This document shows, one piece after another, positions 9,444-18,101 of a stretch of 64,000 nucleotides of DNA; the stretch's first letter is position 1; the number at the start of each line of letters is the position of its first letter. Below the pieces are notes generated by a model that had not been told where the DNA came from, did not search any database, and was given only the letters and a program-made list of their open reading frames with translations. The stretch is taken from NCBI RefSeq assembly GCF_003046545.1, contig NZ_QAAA01000005.1, positions 62,001-126,000 on the forward strand, read 5' to 3'. A program made the position numbers and the translations under genes. The stretch is from Rhodovulum imhoffii. Its GTDB lineage: Bacteria > Pseudomonadota > Alphaproteobacteria > Rhodobacterales > Rhodobacteraceae.

Positions 9444-9582
9444 AGTGAGGCGCCGCAAAAACATACATTAAAAATATGTAGTTTCCGGCCGCCTTCCCAG
9501 CGGATCTTCAAGGAAACGACCCCTGTGTCTTTCCCGGCACAGGATTGGCCCGGCGGACGTTCCCACCGCCCTGGTCAAAGAT

Positions 9583-9645
9583 TGTCCCGGTTCTCCCTTC
9601 CGGGACATATTCCAGCGCCGTGGGGCCTCCCTCCCCACGGCGTTT
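9583..9645 (+). ncRNA. Candidate two-hairpin RNA with CUCCC loops (sRNA or cox leader)
   Basis: Two adjacent perfect hairpins. The first is TGTCCCGG (9583-9590) pairing with CCGGGACA (9600-9607) around loop TTCTCCCTT. The second has a 10-bp stem (9616-9625 with 9633-9642), loop CCTCCCT and a following TTTCCTTT. The pyrimidine CUCCC loops and terminal hairpin resemble the anti-Shine-Dalgarno sRNAs known in alphaproteobacteria (CcsR in Rhodobacter, the ar14 family). It could be an independent sRNA or a processed or attenuating leader of the cox operon. The 5' end is not identified. Confidence 0.45.
9616..9645 (+). terminator. Intrinsic terminator or attenuator ahead of xdhC
   Basis: 10-bp perfect stem CGCCGTGGGG with CCCCACGGCG, seven-base loop, then TTTCCTTT. 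It lies 54 bp upstream of the xdhC start and downstream of the FNR box, so any transcript from that box must pass it. Confidence 0.55.
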
Positions 9646-9695
9646 CCTTTGCGTTCTGCGGCGCTGCGCGTCATGATCGCAAGGGGGGAAAACCG

Positions 9696-10661
9696 ATGCA
9701 GGAAATCAATGCCATTCCGGAAATCGCATTGTGCTGGCACAGATCCGGTCAGGGGGCCGTTCTGGCGACGGTGGCTGAGACCTGGGGCAGTGCACCCCGT
9801 CCGGCGGGCAGCCAGATGGCGGTCTCGGGCGTGGGGGAGATGGCGGGGTCCGTCTCCGGCGGGTGTGTCGAAGGCGCGGTAGTGGCCGAGGCGCTGGCGG
9901 CGCTGGCCGATGGGGCGCCGCGACTGCTGTCTTTCGGTGTGGCGGACGAAGACGCTTTTGCCGTCGGGCTGGCCTGTGGCGGGCGCATCCGGGTGCTTTT
10001 GGAACCTGTCGCCGCCCTTTCAGAGGGCCTGCTGGAGGAAATTGTTGCCGCCCGCGCGCTTCGTCGCCCGATTGCCTATGTGGTCGATACCGAAAGTTGG
10101 GCCCGCCGTCTGGCCGGGCCGGAGGACCGTGAAATCGCCGCGCGCCTGCGGGCTGACCGTTCGGGCTGTGACGGGGCGCGGGTCATTGCGCTTTTCAATC
10201 CGCCGCTTCGGATGGCGGTTGTGGGCGCAGTGCATATCGCACAGGCGCTGGTGCCCATGGCGCGGCTGGCCGGGTTCGACCCGGTGGTGATAGATCCCCG
10301 TCCGGCGTTTGCAACGCAGGCGCGCTTTCCGGGGGAAACTATCGTGGAGGACTGGCCAGATGAGGCGCTGGCCGCGCTTGGGCTGGATGCGCGCGCGGCG
10401 GTCGTCACCCTGACGCACGACCCCAAACTGGATGATCCGGCCATCCGTGTCGCGCTGGAAAGCGATGTGTTCTACCTTGGATGTCTGGGGTCGACCCGTA
10501 CCCATGCGAAGCGGTTGGAGCGGTTGCGCGCCGCCGGTCTGGGGGAGGCGCAGCTTTGCCGCATCCATGCGCCTGTCGGCCTGGATATCGGGGCGCGCAC
10601 TCCGGCGGAGATCGCGACCTCGGTAATGGCCCAGGTCGTCCAGCGGCTTCGGCTGGGGTAA
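9696..10661 (+). CDS. XdhC/CoxF-family molybdenum-cofactor chaperone
   Basis: A 321-residue protein with an N-terminal XdhC/CoxI domain ([38 protein letters not shown]) and a C-terminal Rossmann domain ([25 protein letters not shown]). XdhC proteins bind Mo cofactor, help sulfurate it and deliver it to xanthine-dehydrogenase-family enzymes. C113-type cysteine in the SGGCVEG motif is present. A purine-rich AAGGGGGG (9681-9688) supports the ATG at 9696. It is the first gene after the 279-bp gap and precedes coxS by 59 bp, as expected for a dedicated maturation factor. Confidence 0.85.
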   Translation: MQEINAIPEIALCWHRSGQGAVLATVAETWGSAPRPAGSQMAVSGVGEMAGSVSGGCVEGAVVAEALAALADGAPRLLSFGVADEDAFAVGLACGGRIRVLLEPVAALSEGLLEEIVAARALRRPIAYVVDTESWARRLAGPEDREIAARLRADRSGCDGARVIALFNPPLRMAVVGAVHIAQALVPMARLAGFDPVVIDPRPAFATQARFPGETIVEDWPDEALAALGLDARAAVVTLTHDPKLDDPAIRVALESDVFYLGCLGSTRTHAKRLERLRAAGLGEAQLCRIHAPVGLDIGARTPAEIATSVMAQVVQRLRLG

Positions 10662-10720
10662 AACAATGGTTCTCAAATCCCCGGAGCCGTGCTTTACTTT
10701 CGGCAAAAGGGAGGAGTTCG

Positions 10721-11197
10721 ATGACCGAGGTCTCGATGACCGTGAACGGCAAGGCCGTTTCCGGCCAGGTGGAAGGGCGTACCCTTCTGGTACAGTTCCT
10801 GCGCGAAACCCTTGGCCTGACAGGCACCCATGTCGGATGCGATACCAGCCAGTGCGGAACCTGCGTGATTCATGTGAACGGCAAGGCGGTGAAGTCCTGC
10901 ACGATCTTCGCGCAGGAGGCCGATGGGGCGCAGATCACCACGATCGAAGGCATGGCGAATCCCGATGGGTCGCTGTCGCCGATTCAGAAGGCGTTTCAGG
11001 ATTATCACGGTTTGCAATGCGGGTTCTGCACGCCGGGCATGGTGATGTCGGCGGCAGCACTTCTGGCGGAAAACCCCACACCCACTGAGGCCGAGATTCG
11101 CGCCTATCTGTCAGGCAATCTGTGCCGCTGTACGGGCTACCATAACATCGTGCGAGCGATCCTGGCGGCTTCGGGGCAGGGGGTGGCGGCTGAATAA
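10721..11197 (+). CDS. coxS: CO-dehydrogenase-type small [2Fe-2S] subunit
   Basis: A 158-residue iron-sulfur subunit that passes electrons from the Mo site to FAD. The N-terminal ferredoxin-like domain has C40, C45, C48 and C60. The C-terminal helical domain has C100, C103, C135 and C137 in CGFC and CRC motifs, so both [2Fe-2S] clusters are intact. GGGAGGAG ends ten bases before the ATG at 10721. Order S-L-M matches form II clusters (form I is usually M-S-L). Confidence 0.92.
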   Translation: MTEVSMTVNGKAVSGQVEGRTLLVQFLRETLGLTGTHVGCDTSQCGTCVIHVNGKAVKSCTIFAQEADGAQITTIEGMANPDGSLSPIQKAFQDYHGLQCGFCTPGMVMSAAALLAENPTPTEAEIRAYLSGNLCRCTGYHNIVRAILAASGQGVAAE

Positions 11198-11221
11198 GCC
11201 GCGTTTCAGGGAGGAAACGAC

Positions 11222-13585
11222 ATGCCCAAAGATCATGGTATTGGCGCCAGTTCCAAGCGGCGCGAGGACATACGGTTCCTGACCGGAAAGGGCCGGTACA
11301 CCGATGACATCAACCTGCCCGGTCAGGCGCATGCCTGTTTTGTGCGCAGCCAGGTGGCGCATGGGCGGCTGAAGGGGGTCGACATATCGGCCGCGCAAAA
11401 GATGCCCGGTGTGATCCGGGTGTTCACGGCGATCGATCTGGAGGGAGTCGGCGGGCTGCCCTGCGGCTGGCAGGTGACAGACCGCCATGGTAACCCGATG
11501 CAGGAACCCGGGCACCCGGTTCTGGCCACCGGCAAGGTTCGCCATGTCGGCGATCCGATCGCCGTTGTCGTGGCAGAGACCCCTGAGCAAGCCCGAGATG
11601 CGGCAGAGGCCGTGCAGCCGGATATCGAGGAGCTTCCCCCGGTGCTCGATCTGCGCGGTGCGCTGGCGGAAGACGCTGTTAAAGTGCATGAAGAATTGTC
11701 ATCAAACCTTTGTTATGACTGGGGTTTTGTTGAAAATAATCGTGAGGATGTCGACAAGGCCATTGCCACGGCCCATCACGTCACGACGCTGGATCTGGTG
11801 AACCAGCGCCTGATCCCCAACGCGATGGAACCGCGGGTTGCCATCGGAGATTTCAACCCGGCGACCGGGGACAGCACGCTTTATACCACGTCCCAGAACC
11901 CGCATGTAATCCGGTTGTTGATGGGCGCCTTCGTTCTGGGCATCCCGGAGCACAAGCTGCGTGTCGTCGCCCCCGATGTGGGGGGCGGGTTCGGGTCGAA
12001 GATCTTTCATTATGCCGAGGAAGCCTTCTGCACCTTCGCGGCCAAGGCTCTTGGTCGGCCGGTAAAGTGGACGTGCCAGCGCAGCGAAAGCTTCATGTCG
12101 GATGCGCATGGGCGCGATCATGTGACGAAGATCGAACTGGCACTGGACAAGAACGGCCGGTTTCTGGCCCTGCGCACGCAAACCCACGCCAATATGGGGG
12201 CCTATCTGTCGACTTTTGCGCCTTCGGTGCCGACATGGCTGCACGGGACGCTGATGGCAGGGAATTACCGCACGCCGCTGATCTACGTGAACGTCAAGGC
12301 CGTCTTCACCAACACCGTTCCGGTTGACGCCTATCGCGGCGCCGGACGTCCGGAGGCGACTTTCCAACTGGAGCGTGTCATCGACAAGGCCGCGCGCGAG
12401 ATGGGGATAGATCCGATAGAATTGCGGCGGCGGAATTTCGTTACCGAGTTTCCGTATGCCACCCCGGTCGCGGTCGAGTACGATACCGGAGATTACCATG
12501 CCACGATGGACAAGCTGGTGGAGATTGCGGATTTCGCCGGGTTCGAGGCCCGTCGTGCGAAAAGTGCGGCACGGGGCAAGCTGCGCGGTCTTGGCGTGAA
12601 TTGTTATATCGAGGCCTGCGGTATCGCCCCAAGCCATCTCGTCGGCCAGTTGGGGGCCCGGGCGGGGCTTTACGAGGCCGCGACCGTGCGCGTCAATGCG
12701 ACCGGAGGGCTGGTGGTGATGACCGGCAGTCATTCCCACGGGCAGGGGCATGAAACCAGTTTTGCGCAAGTGGTCGCGGACATGATCGGCCTTGATGAAA
12801 ACATGGTGGAGATTGTTCATGGCGATACCGCCAATACGCCGATGGGCATGGGCACCTATGGCTCGCGCAGTCTGGCTGTCGGCGGCAGTGCCATCGTGCG
12901 CGCCACGGAAAAGATCATCGCCAAGGCGAAGAAGATCGCCGCCCACCTGATGGAAGCCGCGCCGGAAGACATCGAGTTGAAAAACGGTGCCTTTAGCGTC
13001 GCGGGCACGGACAAGTCCGTGGCCTGGGGCGATGTGACGCTGGCGGCTTACGTGCCCCACAACTATCCGCTGGAGGAGATCGAGCCGGGGCTGGAGGAGA
13101 CGGCCTTTTACGATCCCAACAACTTCACCTTCCCCGCCGGGGCCTATGCCTGCGAGGTGGAAGTGGACCCGGAGACCGGCAAGGTGGAGGTATGCTCCTT
13201 CGTCGCCACGGATGATTTCGGCACGATCGTCAATCCGATGATCGTCGACGGGCAGGTTCATGGCGGGATCGCGCAAGGGTTGGGCCAGGCGCTTCTGGAA
13301 CGGGCGGTCTATGACGAGTACGGGCAGCTTCTGTCTGGCTCTTACATGGATTACGCGATGCCGCGCGCGGACGATTTGCCTTCGTTCACGGTGGACCATT
13401 CCTGCCAGACGCCCTGTACCCACAACCCGCTGGGTGTCAAAGGCTGCGGAGAGGCCGGTGCCATCGGCAGCCCGCCCGCGCTGGTCAATGCGGTGGTCGA
13501 TGCCCTGAATCGGGGCGGCTATGAACATATTACCCATATCGACATGCCGTTGACGCCATCGCGCGTGTGGGCGGCGATGCGCTGA
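11222..13585 (+). CDS. coxL: Form II CO-dehydrogenase-type large (Mo) subunit
   Basis: A 787-residue molybdenum hydroxylase large subunit. The active-site loop reads AYRGAGR at residues 370-376, the form II signature; true CO-oxidising form I enzymes have AYXCSFR with a Cu-binding cysteine, absent here. E744 in KGCGEAG is the conserved catalytic glutamate. VGGGFGSK and [11 protein letters not shown] are Mo-pterin-binding loops. It starts 24 bp after coxS with GGGAGG upstream. Form II enzymes oxidise CO poorly or not at all in several roseobacters, so the natural substrate may be another small molecule. The coxL name is by family. Confidence 0.9.
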   Translation: MPKDHGIGASSKRREDIRFLTGKGRYTDDINLPGQAHACFVRSQVAHGRLKGVDISAAQKMPGVIRVFTAIDLEGVGGLPCGWQVTDRHGNPMQEPGHPVLATGKVRHVGDPIAVVVAETPEQARDAAEAVQPDIEELPPVLDLRGALAEDAVKVHEELSSNLCYDWGFVENNREDVDKAIATAHHVTTLDLVNQRLIPNAMEPRVAIGDFNPATGDSTLYTTSQNPHVIRLLMGAFVLGIPEHKLRVVAPDVGGGFGSKIFHYAEEAFCTFAAKALGRPVKWTCQRSESFMSDAHGRDHVTKIELALDKNGRFLALRTQTHANMGAYLSTFAPSVPTWLHGTLMAGNYRTPLIYVNVKAVFTNTVPVDAYRGAGRPEATFQLERVIDKAAREMGIDPIELRRRNFVTEFPYATPVAVEYDTGDYHATMDKLVEIADFAGFEARRAKSAARGKLRGLGVNCYIEACGIAPSHLVGQLGARAGLYEAATVRVNATGGLVVMTGSHSHGQGHETSFAQVVADMIGLDENMVEIVHGDTANTPMGMGTYGSRSLAVGGSAIVRATEKIIAKAKKIAAHLMEAAPEDIELKNGAFSVAGTDKSVAWGDVTLAAYVPHNYPLEEIEPGLEETAFYDPNNFTFPAGAYACEVEVDPETGKVEVCSFVATDDFGTIVNPMIVDGQVHGGIAQGLGQALLERAVYDEYGQLLSGSYMDYAMPRADDLPSFTVDHSCQTPCTHNPLGVKGCGEAGAIGSPPALVNAVVDALNRGGYEHITHIDMPLTPSRVWAAMR

Positions 13586-13600
13586 AAGGGAGGCCACGCA

Positions 13601-14386
13601 ATGTACAGTTTCGACCTTGACCGTCCCGTCACGCTGGAGGCCGCGCTGGCCGCCCTGAAGGCTGAGGATGCCCAGCCTCTGGGTGGCGGACAGACGTTGA
13701 TCCCCGCGCTCAAGCAGCGGTTGGCGGCACCGTCACGGCTTGTCAGTCTGGCCGCGATCCCGGATCTCTGCGGCATCGATCTGGAGGGAGAAACCCTGAC
13801 CATCGGGGCGGCGACGCCCCACGCGATGGTGGCCGGGCAGGCCGGGGCATACCCCGCATTGGCCGCGCTGGCCGGGGGAATCGGCGATCCGGCGGTGCGC
13901 AACCGGGGGACCATCGGCGGCAGCCTCGCCAATAACGATCCGTCGGCCTGTTATCCGGCGGCGGTCCTGGGGTCCGGTGCGGTGATCTGCACCAATATCC
14001 GCGAAATCGCGGCGGACGACTTTTTCGAAGGGATGTTTGCAACTGCGCTGGAGGACGGCGAAATCATTATCCGGGTTCGTTTCCCGGTGCCGCAGGCGGC
14101 CTGTTACAGGAAGTTCGACCACCCGGCGTCCCGTTTCGCCCTGGCCGGAGCTTTCGTCGCACGGTTTCCGGGATCGGTCCGCGTCGCGATCACCGGCGTT
14201 TCCGAAGAGGGTGTTTTCCGCTGGTCCGAAGCCGAGGCGGCGCTGAGCGCCCGATTTGCGCCCGATGCGCTGGAGGGGGTATCCCTTCCACCCGAAGGCA
14301 TGATCGAGGATCTTCACGGCTCATCGGCCTATCGCGCCCATCTGGCCGGGGTGATGACCCGCCGCGCGGTGGCCGCCATGGTCTGA
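13601..14386 (+). CDS. coxM: CO-dehydrogenase-type medium (FAD) subunit
   Basis: A 261-residue FAD-binding subunit, somewhat shorter than the usual 280-290. The N-terminal FAD domain has LGGGQTLIPALK and GTIGGSLANNDPS, which bind the cofactor diphosphate, and the C-terminal CO_deh_flav_C domain follows. It accepts electrons from CoxS and hands them on to quinone or another acceptor. It starts 15 bp after coxL behind AAGGGAGG and is the last gene of the cluster; coxG and a nucleotidyltransferase partner are not next to it. Confidence 0.9.
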   Translation: MYSFDLDRPVTLEAALAALKAEDAQPLGGGQTLIPALKQRLAAPSRLVSLAAIPDLCGIDLEGETLTIGAATPHAMVAGQAGAYPALAALAGGIGDPAVRNRGTIGGSLANNDPSACYPAAVLGSGAVICTNIREIAADDFFEGMFATALEDGEIIIRVRFPVPQAACYRKFDHPASRFALAGAFVARFPGSVRVAITGVSEEGVFRWSEAEAALSARFAPDALEGVSLPPEGMIEDLHGSSAYRAHLAGVMTRRAVAAMV

Positions 14387-14387
14387 G

Positions 14388-14414
14388 AGTCCCCCGGTGC
14401 GAGGCCGGGGGACT
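14388..14414. terminator. Convergent hairpin between coxM and infC
   Basis: AGTCCCCCGG (14388-14397) pairs perfectly with 14405-14414 across a seven-base loop. It begins 2 bp after the coxM stop and ends 7 bp before the infC stop. No U-tract follows on either strand, so it is a likely but not classical terminator. Confidence 0.5.
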
Positions 14415-14421
14415 GGAAATC

Positions 14422-14967
14422 TCACTTGGTCAGCGGACCGATCATCATGATCATCTGCCGCCCTTCCATCTTGGGCATGTTCTCGACCTTCCCGATCTCC
14501 TTCACGTCTTCGGCGACGCGTTCCAGGAGTTCCCGGCCAAGGCCCTGATGGGCCATCTCCCGCCCGCGAAAGCGCAGGGTGACTTTGACCTTGTCACCCT
14601 TTTCAAGGAACTTCACGACGTTGCGCATCTTGACATCGTAGTCGTGCGTATCGGTGTTGGGCCGGAATTTCACTTCCTTGACCTCGATCACCTTCTGTTT
14701 CTTGCGGGCTTCGGATTCACGCTTTTGCTGTTCGTACTTGAACTTGCCGAAGTCCATGATCTTGCAAACCGGGGGCGTGGCGTTGGGCGAAATCTCGACC
14801 AGGTCAAGCCCGGCCTGGCTGGCCAGTTCCATGGCGTGTGTGGGGCTGACTAGGCCGATATTTTCGCCATCGGCACCGATAAGTCTGATCTCCGGGGCCC
14901 GGATTCGTTCGTTTATACGGGGGCCGGTATCGCGCGTCGGGGGCGCGTTGTGCGGTCTGCGGGCTAT
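14422..14967 (-). CDS. infC: Translation initiation factor IF-3 (ATA start)
   Basis: A 181-residue IF-3 that binds the 30S subunit and rejects non-canonical start codons. The N-terminal domain ([24 protein letters not shown]) and C-terminal domain ([17 protein letters not shown]) are complete. No ATG, GTG or TTG fits the family start. The codon at 14967-14965 is ATA, preceded by AAAAAGGA, and the protein then reads ARRPHNAPP, exactly where relatives begin. Rare AUU/AUA/AUC starts are the known basis of infC autoregulation. rpmI and rplT do not follow; coxM converges instead. Confidence 0.93.
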   Translation of the reverse strand: MARRPHNAPPTRDTGPRINERIRAPEIRLIGADGENIGLVSPTHAMELASQAGLDLVEISPNATPPVCKIMDFGKFKYEQQKRESEARKKQKVIEVKEVKFRPNTDTHDYDVKMRNVVKFLEKGDKVKVTLRFRGREMAHQGLGRELLERVAEDVKEIGKVENMPKMEGRQMIMMIGPLTK

Positions 14968-15155
14968 GGTGTTGTTCCTTTTTGCCGTGAAACTTGAGAG
15001 TGAAGGCAAATTACCCGCGGGTTTATGTTGTTTCAAGCCGCTTTCGAGGTTGCTTTTGGCAAAGACCTGCCATTTATGAAAGCGTGCATTTGCACTTCGG
15101 GAGGTGTAAGAGGATGCTGTCCCGGGAGCGTGCAGAAGCCGCATAGGAGATTAGT

Positions 15156-15893
15156 ATGAAAAAGACCGTTATCACCATCGCCATTCTCGCTGCGATCGGG
15201 GTGGGTGGATACGCGTATTACAAGTCACAAGTCGTTGCGCCGCAAGCCGATGTCACCGAATCGGCGACTGAAGCCATGTCCGACACCACGCAGGCCGCAA
15301 CCGATTCTGCCGATACTGCGGCCGATGCCGCCGGTGAGGCCGCTGAAGCGGCTGCCGAGGAAGGCAAGTCGATGATGGAGACCGCAACCGACGCCGTGAA
15401 AGAGGCTGCGGATCAGGCGCAGGATACTGCGGCCGGGGCTGTCGATGCCGCCAAGGACGCGGCCACCGATGCTGTCGATGCCGCCAAGGATGCGGCTGCG
15501 GATGCGGTCGACGCCGCCAGCGATGCGGTTGAAGGTGCCGCAGATGCCGCGACGGATGCTGTTTCCGATACGGCCGCTGCTGTGGAAGAAGCCGTCAGCG
15601 ACATGACCGGCGGGACGGAACAAGCCGCCGAAGCCGCCGGAGAAGAGGTCGTCGGCGAAGCCGCGGAAGCTGCTGGCGAGGCTGCGGAAGCCGCTGCCGA
15701 CGGTGCCTCCGGCATGGGTGCGTTGCTCTCGCCTGAGGGGTTCGACGCGGACAAGGTTATCGCCATGATCCAGGACAGCGCCCTTGATCAGGCGCAGAAG
15801 CTGGGTCTCGCACAGGCTGTGGAGCAGGCCCGCAATAACCCCGACCTCATCGGTGCGGTGATTGAACAGGTCAAGGGCGCGCTGGGGATGTAA
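15156..15893 (+). CDS. Membrane-anchored Ala-rich LEA-like coiled-coil protein
   Basis: A 245-residue protein with an N-terminal membrane anchor (residues 4-22, ITIAILAAIGVGGYAYY), then about 170 residues of Ala/Asp/Glu-rich helix. Residues 95-138 form four 11-residue repeats of the type AVDAAKDAATD, the hendecad pattern of group 3 LEA-like proteins. The last 60 residues are different (LLSPEGFDADKVIAMI, LGLAQAVEQARNNP) and look like a small folded domain. AGGAGA precedes the ATG. Probable periplasmic stress or envelope protein; no known function. Confidence 0.7.
   Translation: MKKTVITIAILAAIGVGGYAYYKSQVVAPQADVTESATEAMSDTTQAATDSADTAADAAGEAAEAAAEEGKSMMETATDAVKEAADQAQDTAAGAVDAAKDAATDAVDAAKDAAADAVDAASDAVEGAADAATDAVSDTAAAVEEAVSDMTGGTEQAAEAAGEEVVGEAAEAAGEAAEAAADGASGMGALLSPEGFDADKVIAMIQDSALDQAQKLGLAQAVEQARNNPDLIGAVIEQVKGALGM
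15438..15569 (+). repeat. Four 33-bp in-frame tandem repeats
   Basis: Units begin at 15438, 15471, 15504 and 15537 and encode the 11-residue hendecads of the LEA-like protein. Units one and two are the most alike at the DNA level; three and four have drifted. Confidence 0.7.
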
Positions 15894-15936
15894 TCCTGCG
15901 CGATGGTGGACTTTTTCCACCGATCCCGCCAGTCTG

Positions 15937-15963
15937 AAACCGCGCCTTGGGGCGCGGTTTTTT
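15937..15963 (+). terminator. Rho-independent terminator of the LEA-like gene
   Basis: AACCGCGCC (15938-15946) pairs with GGCGCGGTT (15951-15959) around TTGG, followed by a run of T residues to 15963. A strong canonical terminator 44 bp after the stop. Confidence 0.85.
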
Positions 15964-15979
15964 CTTGTATGGGGGCGGC

Positions 15980-16609
15980 ATGATCGGGCGCGTCATCGAA
16001 ACCGGGGCCTGCCTGGCCGAGGGCTGCGCATGGCTTTCGCAGGTGGAACCACTTTTTGCCGATGCACTGCGGCAAACCGGGCCGCTTCCGCTGCGCCGCC
16101 GCCCAGATGGGTTTGAGGCGCTTTTTGGCGCAATTGTCAGTCAGCAGGTCTCGACCGCTGCGGCGGAGGCCATTTGGAGCCGGTTGCAGGCGGCGGGCCT
16201 GACGGAACCGCAGGCGGTTCTGGACGCAGATGAAGCCACCTTGCGGGCCGCCGGGCTCAGCCGGCAGAAGGTGCGCTATGGCAAGGCGCTGGCCGGGGCC
16301 GGGATTGACTATCGGACTCTGCGCGAGGCTCCGGATGAGGCGGTCGTTGAAACGCTTGTCGCGGTTCCGGGAATCGGGCGCTGGACCGCAGAGATTTACG
16401 CGATGTTTTCGTTGGGCCGGGCGGATGTGTTCGCGCCGGGCGACCTCGCCCTGCAAGAGGCCGCGCGACTTTTGTTCAACCTGTCAGAGCGTCCCAAGGA
16501 GCGTGCCTTGCGGCAGATGGCACAGGCATGGTCCCCATGGCGGGCCGTTGCAGCCAACGTGCTTTGGGCCTACTACCGGGTGGAAAAGAACCGGGAGGGC
16601 ATTCGATGA
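15980..16609 (+). CDS. DNA-3-methyladenine glycosylase II (AlkA/HhH-GPD)
   Basis: A 209-residue base-excision glycosylase that removes alkylated bases. The helix-hairpin-helix is VPGIGRWTA (129-137) and the catalytic aspartate is D155 in FAPGDLALQ. It lacks the N-terminal TBP-like domain of E. coli AlkA, as is usual for short alphaproteobacterial forms. Start chosen at MIGRVIE, because the open frame upstream runs into the terminator hairpin. Its stop overlaps the esterase ATG (ATGA). Confidence 0.88.
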   Translation: MIGRVIETGACLAEGCAWLSQVEPLFADALRQTGPLPLRRRPDGFEALFGAIVSQQVSTAAAEAIWSRLQAAGLTEPQAVLDADEATLRAAGLSRQKVRYGKALAGAGIDYRTLREAPDEAVVETLVAVPGIGRWTAEIYAMFSLGRADVFAPGDLALQEAARLLFNLSERPKERALRQMAQAWSPWRAVAANVLWAYYRVEKNREGIR

Positions 16610-17274
16610 CGCGGGTATTGAAGTACGGGCGACGCGGCGCGGCGCGAGGGCAGGCGGAATCTCTGGTGGTGTTCCTGCATGGATACGGTGCGAACGGGGC
16701 CGATCTGCTGGGGCTTGCCGACCCATTGGCACCGCACATGCCGGGCACGGCCTTCATCGCCCCCGATGCGCCGGAAAACTGTGCGGGGGCGCCCTTTGGC
16801 TTCCAGTGGTTTCCGATCCCGTGGATCGACGGGTCTTCCGAAGAAGACGCCGAAGCCGGGATGCGCCGCGCCGTCGATGACCTGAACGCCTTCTTGGGCG
16901 AACTGCTGGACGAAGAGGGGCTGACGCCGCAAAGGGCGATCCTGTTCGGGTTTTCGCAGGGTACGATGATGGCGCTGCATGTGGCGCCGCGCCATATGCC
17001 CGAATTCGGCGGGATCGTGGGGTTTTCCGGCCGTCTTCTGACCCCGGAGGCTCTGGCGGAGGAGACCGTTTCCAGACCGCCCGTTCTTCTTGTGCATGGC
17101 GATGCGGATGAGGTCGTGCCCGTAACCTCTCTGCCCGAGGCGGGGGAAGCCCTGACAGGAGCGGGGTTCGATGTTTATGCCCATGTCATGAAAGGCACCG
17201 GCCACGGTATCGCCCCTGACGGGCTGAGCGTTGCGCTGGCCTTCATGCAGGAGCAGTTGAAGCTGCCGCGCTGA
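16606..17274 (+). CDS. Phospholipase/carboxylesterase family alpha/beta-hydrolase
   Basis: A 222-residue cytosolic hydrolase. The oxyanion region is FLHGYGANG (near 23-31), the nucleophile is S117 in GFSQG, and the acid and histidine are in HGDADEVVP and GTGHGI. This is the Abhydrolase_2 family, which includes carboxylesterases and acyl-protein thioesterases; the substrate is unknown. It overlaps the alkA-type gene by four bases, so the two are co-translated. Confidence 0.85.
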   Translation: MTRVLKYGRRGAARGQAESLVVFLHGYGANGADLLGLADPLAPHMPGTAFIAPDAPENCAGAPFGFQWFPIPWIDGSSEEDAEAGMRRAVDDLNAFLGELLDEEGLTPQRAILFGFSQGTMMALHVAPRHMPEFGGIVGFSGRLLTPEALAEETVSRPPVLLVHGDADEVVPVTSLPEAGEALTGAGFDVYAHVMKGTGHGIAPDGLSVALAFMQEQLKLPR

Positions 17275-17326
17275 TCCCATCGCGACGCGGTTTTCACGTA
17301 TCTGTCACGCTTTTGCCATCCATGTT

Positions 17327-17357
17327 TGACATGCCCACCGCATATGTGGGCTTGTCA
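17327..17357. promoter_or_regulatory. 12-bp inverted repeat over a predicted -35 box
   Basis: TGACATGCCCAC (17327-17338) and GTGGGCTTGTCA (17346-17357) are complementary except at one position, with a 7-bp spacer. The right arm contains the -35 element TTGTCA of the next entry. This layout fits a repressor operator for the HNH gene. Confidence 0.45.
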
Positions 17358-17379
17358 TGGCACATACGCCATATATAGT
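17352..17379 (+). promoter_or_regulatory. Predicted promoter of the HNH gene
   Basis: TTGTCA (17352-17357), 16-bp spacer, TATAGT (17374-17379). Transcription would begin near 17386, about 70 nt before the ATG at 17455. Confidence 0.5.
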
Positions 17380-17454
17380 CAGCATAAGCTGGGGCGGGTG
17401 CGTCCCGTCCCCGGGCCCCCGAGGGCCGTCAGGGCGGATGCGGAGTCGCGCAAG

Positions 17455-18039
17455 ATGGATGGTAATTTCAGGACCAGTTTCGTAAGGGAGCCTTCAGGGC
17501 TGAAACACCACCCCGCGCTCGTTCTCAACGCCGACTACCGCCCGCTGTCCTACTACCCACTTTCCCTTTGGCCCTGGCAGGAGGCTGTGAAAGCCGCCTT
17601 CCTGGACCGGGTCGATATCGTCGCGGAATACGATCAGGTCGTGCGAAGCCCGTCGATGGAAATCCGAATACCGTCGGTCGTGGTTCTGAAAGACTACGTG
17701 AAACTGCAAAAGCGCGTGGCCTTCACGCGCTTTAATCTTTTCCTCAGGGATGAGTTTTCCTGCCAGTATTGTGGCGCGACGGGGGACCTGACCTTCGATC
17801 ATGTCGTGCCACGTGCCCGCGGTGGCGTGACAAGCTGGGAAAATGTCGTGGCGGCCTGTTCGCGCTGCAACCTCAAGAAAGGATCGAAAAGTCTGCGGCA
17901 GGCGGGGATGGCCTTGCGCAAGCCGCCGCGCCAGCCCGGCGCCGAGGAGTTGCGCAACATGGGCCGCAAGTTTCCCCCCAACTACCTGCATGCGAGCTGG
18001 ATGGATTTTCTCTACTGGGATGCGGAACTCGAAGCCTGA
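17455..18039 (+). CDS. HNH endonuclease-fold protein
   Basis: A 194-residue protein with a complete HNH/zinc site: CQYCG, then DHVVPRARGG and NVVAACSRCNLKKG. The N-terminal third (PALVLNADYRPLSYYPLSLWPW) is typical of a conserved single-domain HNH family found across alphaproteobacteria, whose role is unknown; it is not next to restriction or phage genes here. MDGNFR is taken as the start because the upstream in-frame extension covers the promoter and inverted repeat. It lies upstream of zwf on the same strand. Confidence 0.82.
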   Translation: MDGNFRTSFVREPSGLKHHPALVLNADYRPLSYYPLSLWPWQEAVKAAFLDRVDIVAEYDQVVRSPSMEIRIPSVVVLKDYVKLQKRVAFTRFNLFLRDEFSCQYCGATGDLTFDHVVPRARGGVTSWENVVAACSRCNLKKGSKSLRQAGMALRKPPRQPGAEELRNMGRKFPPNYLHASWMDFLYWDAELEA

Positions 18040-18101
18040 GACCTTGCGTACCGTTGCACCCGTTTAGGGGCGTGATAGACAGGATCCCGGCAAACGGGAA
18101 C

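Noticed and set aside
11702-13597. 631-codon open frame antisense to coxL
   Set aside because: Shadow frame from high GC codon bias; no family-like sequence, and coxL itself is certain. The same applies to long antisense frames over dnaB, pyrC, pgi, sqdB and the ABC operon.
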